Positions 16,320-24,544 of a DNA stretch of 64,000 nucleotides are shown here, one piece after another (position 1 is the stretch's first letter; every line of letters begins with the position of its first letter). This DNA is from Solirubrobacterales bacterium. GTDB taxonomy: Bacteria > Actinomycetota > Thermoleophilia > Solirubrobacterales > Solirubrobacteraceae. A model generated the notes under the pieces. It did not search any database. It had not been told where the DNA came from and was given only the letters and a program-made list of their open reading frames with translations. The DNA lies in NCBI GenBank assembly GCA_019240115.1, contig JAFAYV010000056.1, positions 1 to 64,000 on the forward strand, written 5' to 3'. The position numbers were made by a program, and so were the translations under genes.

Positions 16320-16345
16320 GGCTGCGGGGCCGTAGCCCCGCAGCC
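16320..16345 (-). terminator. Hairpin terminator-like element after the ferritin-like gene
   Basis: A perfect 11-bp inverted repeat, GGCTGCGGGGC / GCCCCGCAGCC, with a CGTA loop lies 10 bases past the stop of the minus-strand gene at 16356. No U tract follows on either strand, as is common in very GC-rich actinobacteria. Confidence 0.65.
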
Positions 16346-16355
16346 GGATCCTGAT

Positions 16356-17378
16356 CTAGGCCGTGGTGACGGCGCGCTCGGTCGCGCGCAGCACGCCGGC
16401 ACGATCCTTGTGCGAACGCTCGTACTCGCGAACCGCCTTGAGGCGATCCTCGTCGGCATCAGACAGGCGCGCCTGCACGTCGGCCGCGTTCTGCTCGTCG
16501 TAGCCGGGCCACGGCTCCTCGCCCTGCAGGGACTCCACCCGGCTGAGCACCGTGGTGCGGTTCTGGCCGCGGCGCTCGTAGGCCTGCACCTTGGCGAGAT
16601 CGACCTGCGAGAGGCCGGGCAGTCGGTGGGTGATCTCCTCCGCGGTGAGCCCGTCATAGCCGGAGAGGGGGAGGTCATCCTCGCTGGCCGCCGCTGCCTT
16701 GACCGCGCCTTCGGCCTGAGCGACCCCCGGAACCTGTCGCGCCTGGCGTGCCACGCGGCGGGTGGCCCCGGCCGTCTTGCGCGCGGCGTCGCGCGCCGTC
16801 TCGCCCGCCTCGCGGGCCGCGTCCGCGGCGCCGGTCTCGGTCACGTCGTAGGAGGGCTTCCCCTCGACGTCGGCGGCGACGACGCTCTCGGCCAAGCGCG
16901 GGATTTCATCGATCACGCGGGCGAGCATGCGCTCCTCCTCCTCGCGGATCTGCGTGGCCAGTTCGGCTGTCTTCTCGTCACCGAGACGTCGAGAGACCCG
17001 CTCGATCGCGGTGTAGGTCGCGATCTCGAGCGATTCGGTGGCGCAGGTGTCCTTGGCGTTCTTGAGCACCTTCTCCTCGCCGCCGGTCCCGCGCAGCAGG
17101 TCGAGTGGCATCTTGCCCAGCGCGAGCGTCTGACCGAGCATGTCCTCCCAGACCCCCACGAACGCCGTCATCGGATCGGATCCGGCGCCGAGCGCCTTGA
17201 GGCGATCGCCGACGCGCGCGGCGTGGTCGCGGGTCTCGTCGAGATGACCCTCCAGCAGCGATCGGTACGAGCCGCGCGGGGTCATGGCGATCTGTGACTG
17301 CAACACGCGCACGAGCGCGTGCTCCGAGGCCCGAGCCTCCACGAGGTACTGCACCAGCTTGTGTTCAGCTTTGTTCAT
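16356..17378 (-). CDS. Ferritin-like (DUF892/YciE-type) protein with duplicated C-terminal motif
   Basis: ATG 17378 gives 340 residues beginning MNKAEHKLVQYLVEARASEH. Residues ~1-165 form long amphipathic helices with Glu/His at ferritin-like positions (ASEHALVRVL, LDETRDHAARV, ESLEIATYTAIER, EEEERMLARVIDE), fitting a YciF-like di-iron bundle. A charged Ala/Arg linker (~185-235) follows. The end has two ~45-residue copies: YDGLTAEEITHRLPGLSQ...LAKVQAYERRG...TVLSRVESL, and YDEQNAADVQARLSDADE...LKAVREYERSH...GVLRATERA. The family is often stress- or stationary-phase-linked. It is divergent from the riboswitch-EamA unit. Confidence 0.85.
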   Translation of the reverse strand: MNKAEHKLVQYLVEARASEHALVRVLQSQIAMTPRGSYRSLLEGHLDETRDHAARVGDRLKALGAGSDPMTAFVGVWEDMLGQTLALGKMPLDLLRGTGGEEKVLKNAKDTCATESLEIATYTAIERVSRRLGDEKTAELATQIREEEERMLARVIDEIPRLAESVVAADVEGKPSYDVTETGAADAAREAGETARDAARKTAGATRRVARQARQVPGVAQAEGAVKAAAASEDDLPLSGYDGLTAEEITHRLPGLSQVDLAKVQAYERRGQNRTTVLSRVESLQGEEPWPGYDEQNAADVQARLSDADEDRLKAVREYERSHKDRAGVLRATERAVTTA

Positions 17379-17572
17379 ACGACAATCCCAATCAGATCGA
17401 GGAACACATCGGCAGCGCACGGACGGCGCGGTGGCGAGACCGTCGAGCTGCCAATCGGTTCTACCCCACGATAGACCGCCCGTCGCCCTCATCACGACAC
17501 GAACACATTCCCGCCGATCGGGCCGGACGCGATCGCATGCCGGATCCCCGCTAAGCTCAGGTTCAGCACGAG

Positions 17573-17716
17573 GATGCGCCTAGGGTTCCGCTCCCGCCCG
17601 CGCCGCTGCCGCGGCCACGCACATTGAGGGTCGGGAGGACCGAGACCAAGCGGCGACAGGGCGGCCCGGTTGGGGTGGTCCAGACCTGAAGGGATAAAAG
17701 CCCGGAGGGCTCCGTT
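17573..17716 (+). promoter_or_regulatory. ykkC-family riboswitch candidate (guanidine-I most likely)
   Basis: Three conserved blocks of ykkC RNAs occur in order and spacing: CTAGGGTTCCGC (17580-17591), GTCGGGAGGACCGAGAC (17630-17646) and GGGATAAAAGCCCGG (17691-17705). The known class senses guanidine (subtype 1); related subtypes sense ppGpp, PRPP or nucleotides. The ACACGG block I expect just before GGGATAAAAGCCC in guanidine-I RNAs is not clearly present, so the ligand is uncertain. A GCCCGC-AGCG-GCGGGC hairpin (17722-17737) then sits directly upstream of the AAGGGAG ribosome-binding site and could be the expression platform. It lies in the leader of an EamA transporter. Confidence 0.8.
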
Positions 17717-17751
17717 GTCGTGCCCGCAGCGGCGGGCGGAAGGGAGCCTTC

Positions 17752-18615
17752 ATGTCGCTTGATGTCCTCGCCCTGGTGGTGGTCGCCGCCTTCGCCCATG
17801 CCGGGTGGAATCTCATCGCCAAGCCGGCGGGTGGAGGCGCGGCTTTCGTATGGCTGTGCGCCGCGGCGGGCACCGTGCTCTACACGCCACTCCTGGTCGT
17901 GGCCCTCGCTGTCGATCCGGGACGCCTGGGTTGGTCCGCGATCGGCCTGATGGCCGGGAGCGGGCTGCTGCATGCCCTGTACTTCGTGCTGTTGCAGCGC
18001 GGGTACGCCACCGGGGACCTGTCGTTGGTCTACCCCTTGGCTCGCGGCACGGGACCGCTGCTGTCGGCCACGGCGGCCATCATCTTCCTGGGCGAGCGCC
18101 CCAGTCTCGTGGCGGGCGTCGGGGCGGCGATCATCGTCATCGCCGTGTTCTCGCTGAGCCGGCGCGTCGACCGGACCGCCTCGGGATGGCTCGGTCGCGG
18201 CACGGTGTATGCGCTGCTCACGGGCGCGGCGATCGCCAGCTACACGCTCTGGGACAAGCACGCGGTGAGCGCCGCCGCCCTCTCGCCGATCGTCTACTAC
18301 TGGGGCACCAACCTGGCCAATGCGCTGCTCCTCTCCCCGGTCGCCCTGCGACAGCGCGCCGATCTGCGCGACGCCTGGAGATCGTCGCGGCGGCGTGCCG
18401 TCGGCGTCGGGCTGCTGAGTCCGCTGGCCTACATCCTCATCCTCTACGCCCTCGTCCGCGCGCCGGTCACCTACGTGGCCCCCGCGCGGGAGAGCAGCAT
18501 CGTCGTCGGGACACTGCTCGGCGCGCTCGTGCTGCACGAGGGCGACACCCGCCGACGGCTGGTCGCCGCCATCGGGATCCTGATCGGCGTCGTCATCCTC
18601 ACCGTGGGCTATTGA
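17752..18615 (+). CDS. EamA/DMT-superfamily transporter under a ykkC-type leader
   Basis: The 287-residue membrane protein has about 10 hydrophobic helices in two halves (EamA repeat), starting MSLDVLALVVVAAFAHAGWN. It has GDLSLVYPLARGTGPLLSA in the first half and ILYALVRAPVTYVAPARESS then VVGTLLGALVLHEGDTRRR in the second, the standard EamA half-repeat ends with a Glu. DMT transporters move small metabolites across the cytoplasmic membrane. The ykkC-family leader suggests export of guanidine or a related toxic small molecule, as SMR-type DMT proteins do; that function is inferred. Confidence 0.9.
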   Translation: MSLDVLALVVVAAFAHAGWNLIAKPAGGGAAFVWLCAAAGTVLYTPLLVVALAVDPGRLGWSAIGLMAGSGLLHALYFVLLQRGYATGDLSLVYPLARGTGPLLSATAAIIFLGERPSLVAGVGAAIIVIAVFSLSRRVDRTASGWLGRGTVYALLTGAAIASYTLWDKHAVSAAALSPIVYYWGTNLANALLLSPVALRQRADLRDAWRSSRRRAVGVGLLSPLAYILILYALVRAPVTYVAPARESSIVVGTLLGALVLHEGDTRRRLVAAIGILIGVVILTVGY

Positions 18616-18690
18616 GGGCTGCTCGCGGGCGCGTGAGTCCGTCCCCATCGAGTGAACTGGTGTGGGCGAAACAGCCCGAGCAGCCGCCGC

Positions 18691-19566
18691 TCAGGTGGCT
18701 CGGAGCGGATGTCGGGCGAGAAACGCCGGAAAGTCGATGAGCTCTCCCACGAGCGCGCGGGTGCGCTCCATGTCGGCCAGATAGGCCGGCAGCTCGGTGA
18801 ACCAGCGGAACATCGCCTCGGCGTCGTCATCCCCGACGGCGTCGATCGGCAGCGGCTCGAAGCGCGCGGGCAGCTTCTGTTCGGCGCCGACCGCGTCGGC
18901 GATCGCCTCCGGCGTGCGCTCGTCCCCGGCGATCTCGACGGCGCCGCCGGGCACCGCCGCGGATTGGAGCAGTGCAGTGGCGGCGGCCTTGCCGATGTCC
19001 TCGACCGCGATCATCTGCAGCGGGACGCCCGGCACGAGCGGCGCGCGCACGACGACGCTGTCGCCCTCGGTCGCTGGGGTGAACAAGCTCAGGAAGTTGT
19101 CCATGAAGAACGTCGGACGGATGACGACCGTCGGCACGCCGGCCTCGTGCAGGGACTGCTCGACCTGCCACTTGCTCTCGAAGTGTGGGATGCCCGTGTT
19201 GCGCTCGGCGCCGCCGACGGAGCTGTACACGAGGTGCGGGACCCGTGCCGCGCGCGCCGCGTCGGCGATGGCGCGACCGTGCGCGACCTCTCCGTCGGTG
19301 CCCGATGGGCCCGTCATGGTCGTCATGGCGAACACGGCGGCGACGCCGTCGAAGGCGCGCCGGAGCGCCTCGCGGTCATCGAGGTCGGCCACGGCGAGCT
19401 CGGCGCCGCGCTCGCCGATCCCGGCGACCTTGCCGGGGTCGCGCGCGATGGCGCGCACCGGAGCACCGCGGTGGCGCAGTGCGGCGACGACCGCGCCACC
19501 CTGCTGGCCGGTGGCCCCGATGACGGCGATGGGCGCTGCAGGGATCGTCGGCGGCTGGTCGGTCAT
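18691..19566 (-). CDS. NmrA-like NAD(P)-binding (atypical SDR) protein
   Basis: ATG 19566, with AAGGAG upstream, gives 291 residues. The N-terminal AVIGATGQQGGAVVAALRHRG is the GxxGxxG nucleotide-binding motif of NmrA/HSCARG-like atypical SDRs, followed by VRAIARDPGKVAGI. YSSVGGAERNTGIPHFESKW carries the usual Ser and Lys but no catalytic Tyr. Such proteins are redox sensors or weak NADPH:quinone reductases. It is transcribed away from a TetR gene across a 114-bp region with two palindromic operators. Confidence 0.9.
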   Translation of the reverse strand: MTDQPPTIPAAPIAVIGATGQQGGAVVAALRHRGAPVRAIARDPGKVAGIGERGAELAVADLDDREALRRAFDGVAAVFAMTTMTGPSGTDGEVAHGRAIADAARAARVPHLVYSSVGGAERNTGIPHFESKWQVEQSLHEAGVPTVVIRPTFFMDNFLSLFTPATEGDSVVVRAPLVPGVPLQMIAVEDIGKAAATALLQSAAVPGGAVEIAGDERTPEAIADAVGAEQKLPARFEPLPIDAVGDDDAEAMFRWFTELPAYLADMERTRALVGELIDFPAFLARHPLRAT

Positions 19567-19613
19567 AGCCGGGCTCCTTCGTGAAGACGGGTTCGAGATC
19601 ACATCCACCAAAA

Positions 19614-19630
19614 GTGGACGACGCGTCCAC
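19614..19630. promoter_or_regulatory. Candidate TetR operator 1
   Basis: A 17-bp palindrome, GTGGACG-ACG-CGTCCAC, lies between the divergent NmrA-like and TetR genes. Its core TGGACG-N3-CGTCCA recurs at 19643-19657, 28 bp away centre to centre, close to a multiple of the helical repeat. This arrangement suits two TetR dimers on one DNA face. Confidence 0.78.
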
Positions 19631-19642
19631 TAATAGCAGAAA

Positions 19643-19657
19643 TGGACGCTTCGTCCA
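19643..19657. promoter_or_regulatory. Candidate TetR operator 2
   Basis: TGGACG-CTT-CGTCCA is a perfect 6-bp-arm palindrome sharing both arms with operator 1. It sits 23 bp before the TetR start codon at 19681, so it would give autorepression. Confidence 0.78.
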
Positions 19658-19680
19658 CTAGTTGTGGCATCATCCGAGCG

Positions 19681-20307
19681 ATGCCTGGCCAACCCGTTGA
19701 CGGCTCGGCCCTGCGGCGCCGTCGCGGGCGGGGCCGGCGGCCGAGCGAGCAGGTGCGCGCCGAGATCCTCGCCGCGGCCGGCCGGTTGCTGCTGAGCGAA
19801 GGCATGGGCGCCTTCACCATCGAGCGCGTCGCCGCGCTCGCCGGCGCCAGCAAGATGACGATCTACAAGTGGTGGCCGTCCAAGGGGGTCCTTGCGTTGG
19901 AGGGCTATGCCTCCACCGTCGATGCCGCCCTCGCCATCCCCGACACCGGTGACATCGAGGCCGACCTCACGACCCAGCTGCTCACCTACGTCCGCCTGCT
20001 GCGCGACACCCCGGCCGGCCGTGTCACCGCCGAGCTGCTCGGCGCCGCGCAGACCGACCCCGAGCTTGCCACCGCCCTGCGGCGCAGCTACTCCGACCCG
20101 CGCCGCGCCGTCGGCCTCGCCGCGCTGCGCACCGCCCAGGAGCGCGGCCAGATCCGCGCGGACGCCGACCCCGAGGTGCTCATCGACCAGCTCTGGGGCT
20201 CGTGCATCTATCGGCTGGTCATGCCCGGCCAGTCGCTCACCGACGCCTTCGCCCGCATCCTGGTCGAGAACCTCATGGATGGGGTCCGCGCGGCCGCCGC
20301 ACGCTAG
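19681..20307 (+). CDS. TetR/AcrR-family repressor
   Basis: ATG 19681 gives 208 residues. An ATG at 19642 lies inside the operator and is not favoured. The HTH is VRAEILAAAGRLLLSEGMGA...TIERVAALAGASKMTIYKWW, and the C-terminal ligand domain contains TTQLLTYVRLLRDTPAGRVT and DQLWGSCIYRLVMPGQSL, as in TetR_C_16-like proteins. It probably represses itself and the divergent NmrA-like oxidoreductase through the TGGACG-N3-CGTCCA sites. The inducer is unknown. Confidence 0.93.
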   Translation: MPGQPVDGSALRRRRGRGRRPSEQVRAEILAAAGRLLLSEGMGAFTIERVAALAGASKMTIYKWWPSKGVLALEGYASTVDAALAIPDTGDIEADLTTQLLTYVRLLRDTPAGRVTAELLGAAQTDPELATALRRSYSDPRRAVGLAALRTAQERGQIRADADPEVLIDQLWGSCIYRLVMPGQSLTDAFARILVENLMDGVRAAAAR

Positions 20308-20425
20308 CTCGGTCCTCGGCATCCAGCCTCGTGTCGGATCGGCAGGCGGACAGATTGACGACCGTGGCCCGGCCCCGATCAGCGTGAACCGACGCCGGAG
20401 CACCGGGCCGCTACCGTCGACGATC

Positions 20426-21274
20426 ATGTGTCGCCTGTTCGGAATGAGCGGCGGCCCGGAACCGGTGCGTGCCACCTTCTGGCTGCTCCAGGCGCCCGAC
20501 TCGCTGTCGGATCAGAGCCGGCGCGAGCCGGACGGAACCGGCCTGGGCGCCTTCGACGCCGCCGGGCGCCCGGACGTCTCCAAGCAGCCGCTCGCCGCCT
20601 TCGAGGATCGCGCGTTCGCGCACGCGGCCCGCGAGATCTCGTCGCGCACGTTCGTCGCGCACGTCCGCTACGCGTCGACGGGCGCCCTCGAACTGCGCAA
20701 CACGCATCCGTTCGAGCTCGACGACCGGCTGTTCGCCCACAACGGGGTCGTCGAGGACCTGCCCGCGCTCGAGCGCGAGCTGGGGACCGACCGCGCACGG
20801 GTGCGGGGCGACACCGACTCCGAGCGGTTCTTCGCGCTCATCACCCGCGAGATCGAGCGCCTCGGTGCCGTCGGCGACGGGATCGCCGCGGCGGCGCGGT
20901 GGGTGGCGGGCAACCTGCGCCTGCTGTCGCTCAACTTCGTGCTGGTCGACGCGACCGACCTGTGGGCGCTGCGGTATCCCGACGTCCACGACCTCTACGT
21001 CCTCGAGCGCGCCGACGACCAGGGCACGCTGCAACATGCCGCCGGCGGACGGATCGGGGTCAGCTCCGAGGCGCTCGCCGATCGGCCCGCCGTCGTCGTC
21101 GCCACCGAGCGCATGGACGGCGATCCGGCGTGGAGCCCGCTGGGCTCCGGCGAGCTGCTCCATGTCGACAGCGAGCTGTCGGCGACCCGACATCGCATCC
21201 TCGACGGCCCTCCGGCGCATCCACTGCGCCTCGCGGATCTCGACCCTCGGGCCGCCACCTCCCAGGGCGCCTGA
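20426..21274 (+). CDS. Class II (Ntn-type) glutamine amidotransferase domain protein
   Basis: The 282-residue protein begins MCRLFGMSGG; Cys2 becomes the N-terminal nucleophile after Met removal. HVRYASTGALELRNTHPFEL and RLFAHNGVVEDLPALER, then RGDTDSERFF, are the conserved glutamine-binding elements of the GATase_6/YafJ/EgtC group. Relatives hydrolyse gamma-glutamyl amides, for example in ergothioneine synthesis (EgtC), but no ergothioneine genes adjoin it. The substrate is therefore unknown. A 118-bp gap separates it from tetR. Confidence 0.9.
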   Translation: MCRLFGMSGGPEPVRATFWLLQAPDSLSDQSRREPDGTGLGAFDAAGRPDVSKQPLAAFEDRAFAHAAREISSRTFVAHVRYASTGALELRNTHPFELDDRLFAHNGVVEDLPALERELGTDRARVRGDTDSERFFALITREIERLGAVGDGIAAAARWVAGNLRLLSLNFVLVDATDLWALRYPDVHDLYVLERADDQGTLQHAAGGRIGVSSEALADRPAVVVATERMDGDPAWSPLGSGELLHVDSELSATRHRILDGPPAHPLRLADLDPRAATSQGA

Positions 21275-21422
21275 CCAAGCTCACGCCGAGCCCGCCGGCG
21301 GCGGGTCACCCGCCGCCCGACGGGCCGCCGCGTTCGCGGTGAGGCGCACGCCCGCGCCATCATGAGCGCCCGTTCATGCAATCGTTCACCGTGCCGCCCG
21401 TGCGTGCGCCAGAATCCACCTC

Positions 21423-22184
21423 GTGGGACGGCTCGAGGGCAAACGGACGATCGTGACCGGCGCCGGGTCCGGCCTGGGGCTGGAGTCGGCCGTCCGCTTC
21501 GCGGCCGAGGGCGCCCGCGTCGTCGTGGTCGACATCGACGAGGACCGCGTGCGGGACGCCGTCGCCGGGGTCGGCGAGCGGGCGAGCGGTCACGTCTGCG
21601 ACGTCACCGACGAGGCCGCCGTCGGCGCGCTGGTCGACTCGGCCGTCGAGGAGATGGGCGGAGTGGACTGCTACTTCAACAATGCCGGGATCGCGCACGG
21701 GATGACCCCGCTGGCCGAGCTGACGCTCGAGACCTGGGAGCGCGTCATGGCGGTCAACACGACCGCGATCTTCCTCGCCGCCAAGGCGATCGCCCCGGTG
21801 ATGTCCGACCAGCCCGACGGCGGCGTGCTGCTCGTCACCAGCTCGATCTCGGGCCGGCGTCCCCGGCCGGGCCTGACCGCGTACACGACCTCCAAGGGCG
21901 CGGCGATCACCCTGACCTCGGCGCTGGCGGTCGAGCTCGCGCCGAAGATCCGCGTCAACGGCATCGCGCCGCTGGCCGCCGCGACTCCGATGTTCGCGGA
22001 GTTCGGGTTCGCCGCCGAGGGCGAATCGCCGGAGGAGACCGAGCGTCGGGTCGGGGAGGCGGTTCCCCTCGGACGGCTCACCGAGCCCTCCGATGTCGCC
22101 TCGGCCGCCGTCTTCCTCGCCTCCGACGAGGCGGCCTACATCACCGGCGAGACGCTGAACGTCGACGGCGGCCGGCACCTGTAG
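21423..22184 (+). CDS. Classical short-chain dehydrogenase/reductase
   Basis: GTG 21423 gives 253 residues. It has TGAGSGLG, an Asp after beta-2 (VVVVDIDEDR, NAD preference), NNAG, Ser in VTSSISGRRP and YTTSKGA, with LNVDGGRHL at the end. The Y-K pair and FabG-like tail are complete. It converges with the gamma-glutamyltransferase gene 18 bp downstream. It resembles the other FabG-like SDRs at 42720 and 51491 but is not adjacent to a pathway that would reveal its substrate. Confidence 0.93.
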   Translation: MGRLEGKRTIVTGAGSGLGLESAVRFAAEGARVVVVDIDEDRVRDAVAGVGERASGHVCDVTDEAAVGALVDSAVEEMGGVDCYFNNAGIAHGMTPLAELTLETWERVMAVNTTAIFLAAKAIAPVMSDQPDGGVLLVTSSISGRRPRPGLTAYTTSKGAAITLTSALAVELAPKIRVNGIAPLAAATPMFAEFGFAAEGESPEETERRVGEAVPLGRLTEPSDVASAAVFLASDEAAYITGETLNVDGGRHL

Positions 22185-22202
22185 GCGCGTCGGGGCGAGG
22201 CG

Positions 22203-23690
22203 CTACAGCACCCCCGCCCACCCCTCTCGACGGGGATCGGACGCCGCGAACACCGTGCCTGCGCTGAGCTCGAGGCCGGCCGCGGCGACGGTCCCGAACG
22301 CCTCGCCGGGAGCGAGCGCGACGACATCGTGGCCGCGAGCCGTCAGCGCGTCGCTCCAGGCCGGCGCCGCGTCGCGCTCGATCGCCAACCGGCCGTTGCC
22401 GACGCGGAAGCGGGGCGCGTCGAGCGCCGCCGGCAGCGACCGGCCGTCGAGCGCGACGGCACACAGCAGCTGGGCGAGCGTCTGGACCTGGCCGTCGGCG
22501 CCCGGGGTGCAGAGGGCGAACGCCCGCTCACCGTCGTCCACGAGCGTCGGCGAGAGAGTGTGGACGGGACGCCGAGCGGGACCCGGGGCGTTGGCGCCGG
22601 CGGTGAAGCCGCGCGCGCGGTTGTTGAGCAGGAAGCCGCCCTCGGGAACGAGGAGGCCCGAGCCGAACGGGTCGAACACGCTGACGAGCATCGAGACGCA
22701 GCGACCCTCGCCGTCCGCGGTCGTCACTGCGGTCGTGTGCGCGCCGATCGTCGGCCCGGCCGCCCGCGGCGCGTGCCGATCAGGGATAGCGAGGTCGAGG
22801 TCGGGCAGGCCGGGCGCGGACGCGGGATCGGCGATCGCATCGCGGTGGGCGAACGCGGCTTCGAGCGCCTCGGCGAGGACGTGGATCCGGTCCAGCCCGC
22901 CGGGCGTCCCCGCTCGCTGCAACGCGCGCAGGGCGGTCAGCAGCAGGCTCGCCTGCGAGATCGGCGGCTGCACCGCGAGGCTCACCCCGAGCCGCTCGCG
23001 CTGCACCGGCGCGAGCACGCTGGTGACGTGCCGGGCGAGATCGTCAGTCGACAGCCACCCGCCGTCGCCCCGGTCCGCTCGCTCGATCGCCGCCGCGATC
23101 TCGCCACGGTAGAACGCGTCCGGACCGGCGCCGGCGATGCGACGCAGCACCGCCGCGAGCGCCGGCTGACGCACGAGGACGCCGGGTCGCAGGTCCGCCG
23201 CCAGCGGCGGCCATCCGCGGCAGCGGTCGCGCAGCCGATCCCCGACGTCGCGCAGCAGCGAGGCGAGGTCCTCGGTCAGCGGCATCCCGCCGTCGGCGAG
23301 CTCGATCGCAGGGGTCAGAACGCGCTCCCAGGCCAGCGCACCGGCGCGGTGGAGCTCCGCGAGCCCGGCGACCGCTCCGGGCACCGTCGCCGTCCCGCCG
23401 CCGACCTCGGGAATCGGCCCCCGAAGCCCCGCCGGCGACTCGCCCGAGCCGTTGATCGCCGTCACGGTGCCGTCGCCGGAGCGCAGCAGCGCGAGCGCGT
23501 CGCCGCCGAGCCCGCACGCGTCGGGCAGCGCGACGCAGATGGTGAACGCCGCCGCGACCGCGGCGTCAACCGCGTTGCCGCCGCCGGCGAGCATGCGCAG
23601 TCCCGCCTCGGCGGCGAGCGGATGGCCGCAGGCGACCGCCCCGCGGGTTCCGCGCAGCAGGGGGCGGGGCAGGCGCTCGGTAGGCGACAC
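22203..23690 (-). CDS. Gamma-glutamyltransferase-family Ntn hydrolase
   Basis: This 495-residue protein starts at GTG. It has AGGGNAVDAAVAAAFTICVA (N-terminal motif of GGT), the autocleavage/nucleophile region GAHTTAVTTADGEG with Thr at about residue 317, and a SGLLVPEGGFLLNNRARGFT stretch equivalent to the oxyanion region. No signal peptide is seen, whereas classic GGTs are exported, so it is probably one of the cytoplasmic GGT-like acylases. It is followed (minus strand) by nothing coupled. The BKACE gene lies 95 bp beyond on the same strand, upstream. Confidence 0.92.
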   Translation of the reverse strand: MSPTERLPRPLLRGTRGAVACGHPLAAEAGLRMLAGGGNAVDAAVAAAFTICVALPDACGLGGDALALLRSGDGTVTAINGSGESPAGLRGPIPEVGGGTATVPGAVAGLAELHRAGALAWERVLTPAIELADGGMPLTEDLASLLRDVGDRLRDRCRGWPPLAADLRPGVLVRQPALAAVLRRIAGAGPDAFYRGEIAAAIERADRGDGGWLSTDDLARHVTSVLAPVQRERLGVSLAVQPPISQASLLLTALRALQRAGTPGGLDRIHVLAEALEAAFAHRDAIADPASAPGLPDLDLAIPDRHAPRAAGPTIGAHTTAVTTADGEGRCVSMLVSVFDPFGSGLLVPEGGFLLNNRARGFTAGANAPGPARRPVHTLSPTLVDDGERAFALCTPGADGQVQTLAQLLCAVALDGRSLPAALDAPRFRVGNGRLAIERDAAPAWSDALTARGHDVVALAPGEAFGTVAAAGLELSAGTVFAASDPRREGWAGVL

Positions 23691-23785
23691 GACGGACTCG
23701 GGGGTGAACGTAGCCTAATTCGGGGCGCGGCTGGCGTGGCCCCAGGGACCACGGGACGTCCCCTCGCCGCCGGGCCGGTTCAGGC

Positions 23786-24544
23786 TCATCGGTCGCCGCG
23801 GGAAGGCGGTCGGTCGGCGCCCGGGCGCAGCGCGACCATTGCGGCCATCTCGGCGACCTGCCCGGCGTTGTCGGGCGCCGGGCCGCCGTCGCGGGCGAAC
23901 AGCGTGTCCTCGAGGCCGACCCGGATGTCGACATCGTCGGCGAGACCGGCGTCGACGACCGCCCAGTTCGCGCGCCCGTCGCCGTGCCACAGCCGCGGAC
24001 GGCCCAGCAGCGCGACCCGGGCGTCGATGGCCCGCGCGAGTTGTACCGCGGCGGCATCGTCGTGCTCGAAGATGGCCTCCACGAGCACCCGGTGGACCTG
24101 GTGCGCCCAGTCGGCCTCGAGCAGCGCGGCGGCGTCGGAGAGGGTCCAGACGCCGGCCTCGATCCCGATCCCGCGCTCGATGAGCGCGCGGCCGAGCTCG
24201 AGCATCCCGGCCTCGGAGACGTTCAGCGAGACGACGTCGGGCGGCTCGGTCCAGGCGCCGATCGCCGCCACCCGATCGACCGCCCCGCCCAGATCGATGT
24301 TCTCCCGGGTCGAGCAGGAGATCTCCAGCCCGGGAGCCGCGTCGCGGATCGCGCGCACCGTCGCGTCGTGCACGTCGGCGGCGAGCGTCTCGCGCTGATC
24401 GCCAGGACGCCGCGGATGCATATGCACCGAGCCGGCCCCCGCGGCAGCGCAGGCGGCGGCATCGGCCACCAGCGCCTCCCGGGTCTCCGGCACCGCGGGG
24501 TGATCGCCGTGGCCGTAGGCGCCGTTCAGCGCGCACTGGATCAT
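23786..24544 (-). CDS. BKACE-family beta-keto acid cleavage enzyme
   Basis: The 252-residue DUF849 protein has a TIM-barrel pattern: MIQCALNGAYGHGDHPAVPE at the start, VHMHPRR with metal ligands His41 and His43, and IRVGLEDTLF near the end supplying the Glu ligand. BKACE enzymes condense a beta-keto acid with acetyl-CoA (or similar) to give acetoacetate and a new CoA ester. At 252 residues it is shorter than the usual 270-310. Its start overlaps the stop of the frameshifted SnoaL-like gene upstream (ATGA). A second, longer BKACE is at 57317. Confidence 0.88.
   Translation of the reverse strand: MIQCALNGAYGHGDHPAVPETREALVADAAACAAAGAGSVHMHPRRPGDQRETLAADVHDATVRAIRDAAPGLEISCSTRENIDLGGAVDRVAAIGAWTEPPDVVSLNVSEAGMLELGRALIERGIGIEAGVWTLSDAAALLEADWAHQVHRVLVEAIFEHDDAAAVQLARAIDARVALLGRPRLWHGDGRANWAVVDAGLADDVDIRVGLEDTLFARDGGPAPDNAGQVAEMAAMVALRPGADRPPSRGDR

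Noticed and set aside
18617-18685. Bidirectional terminator between the EamA and NmrA-like genes
   Set aside because: GGCTGCTCG and CGAGCAGCC are complementary, but about 50 bases lie between them, so a compact hairpin is doubtful.
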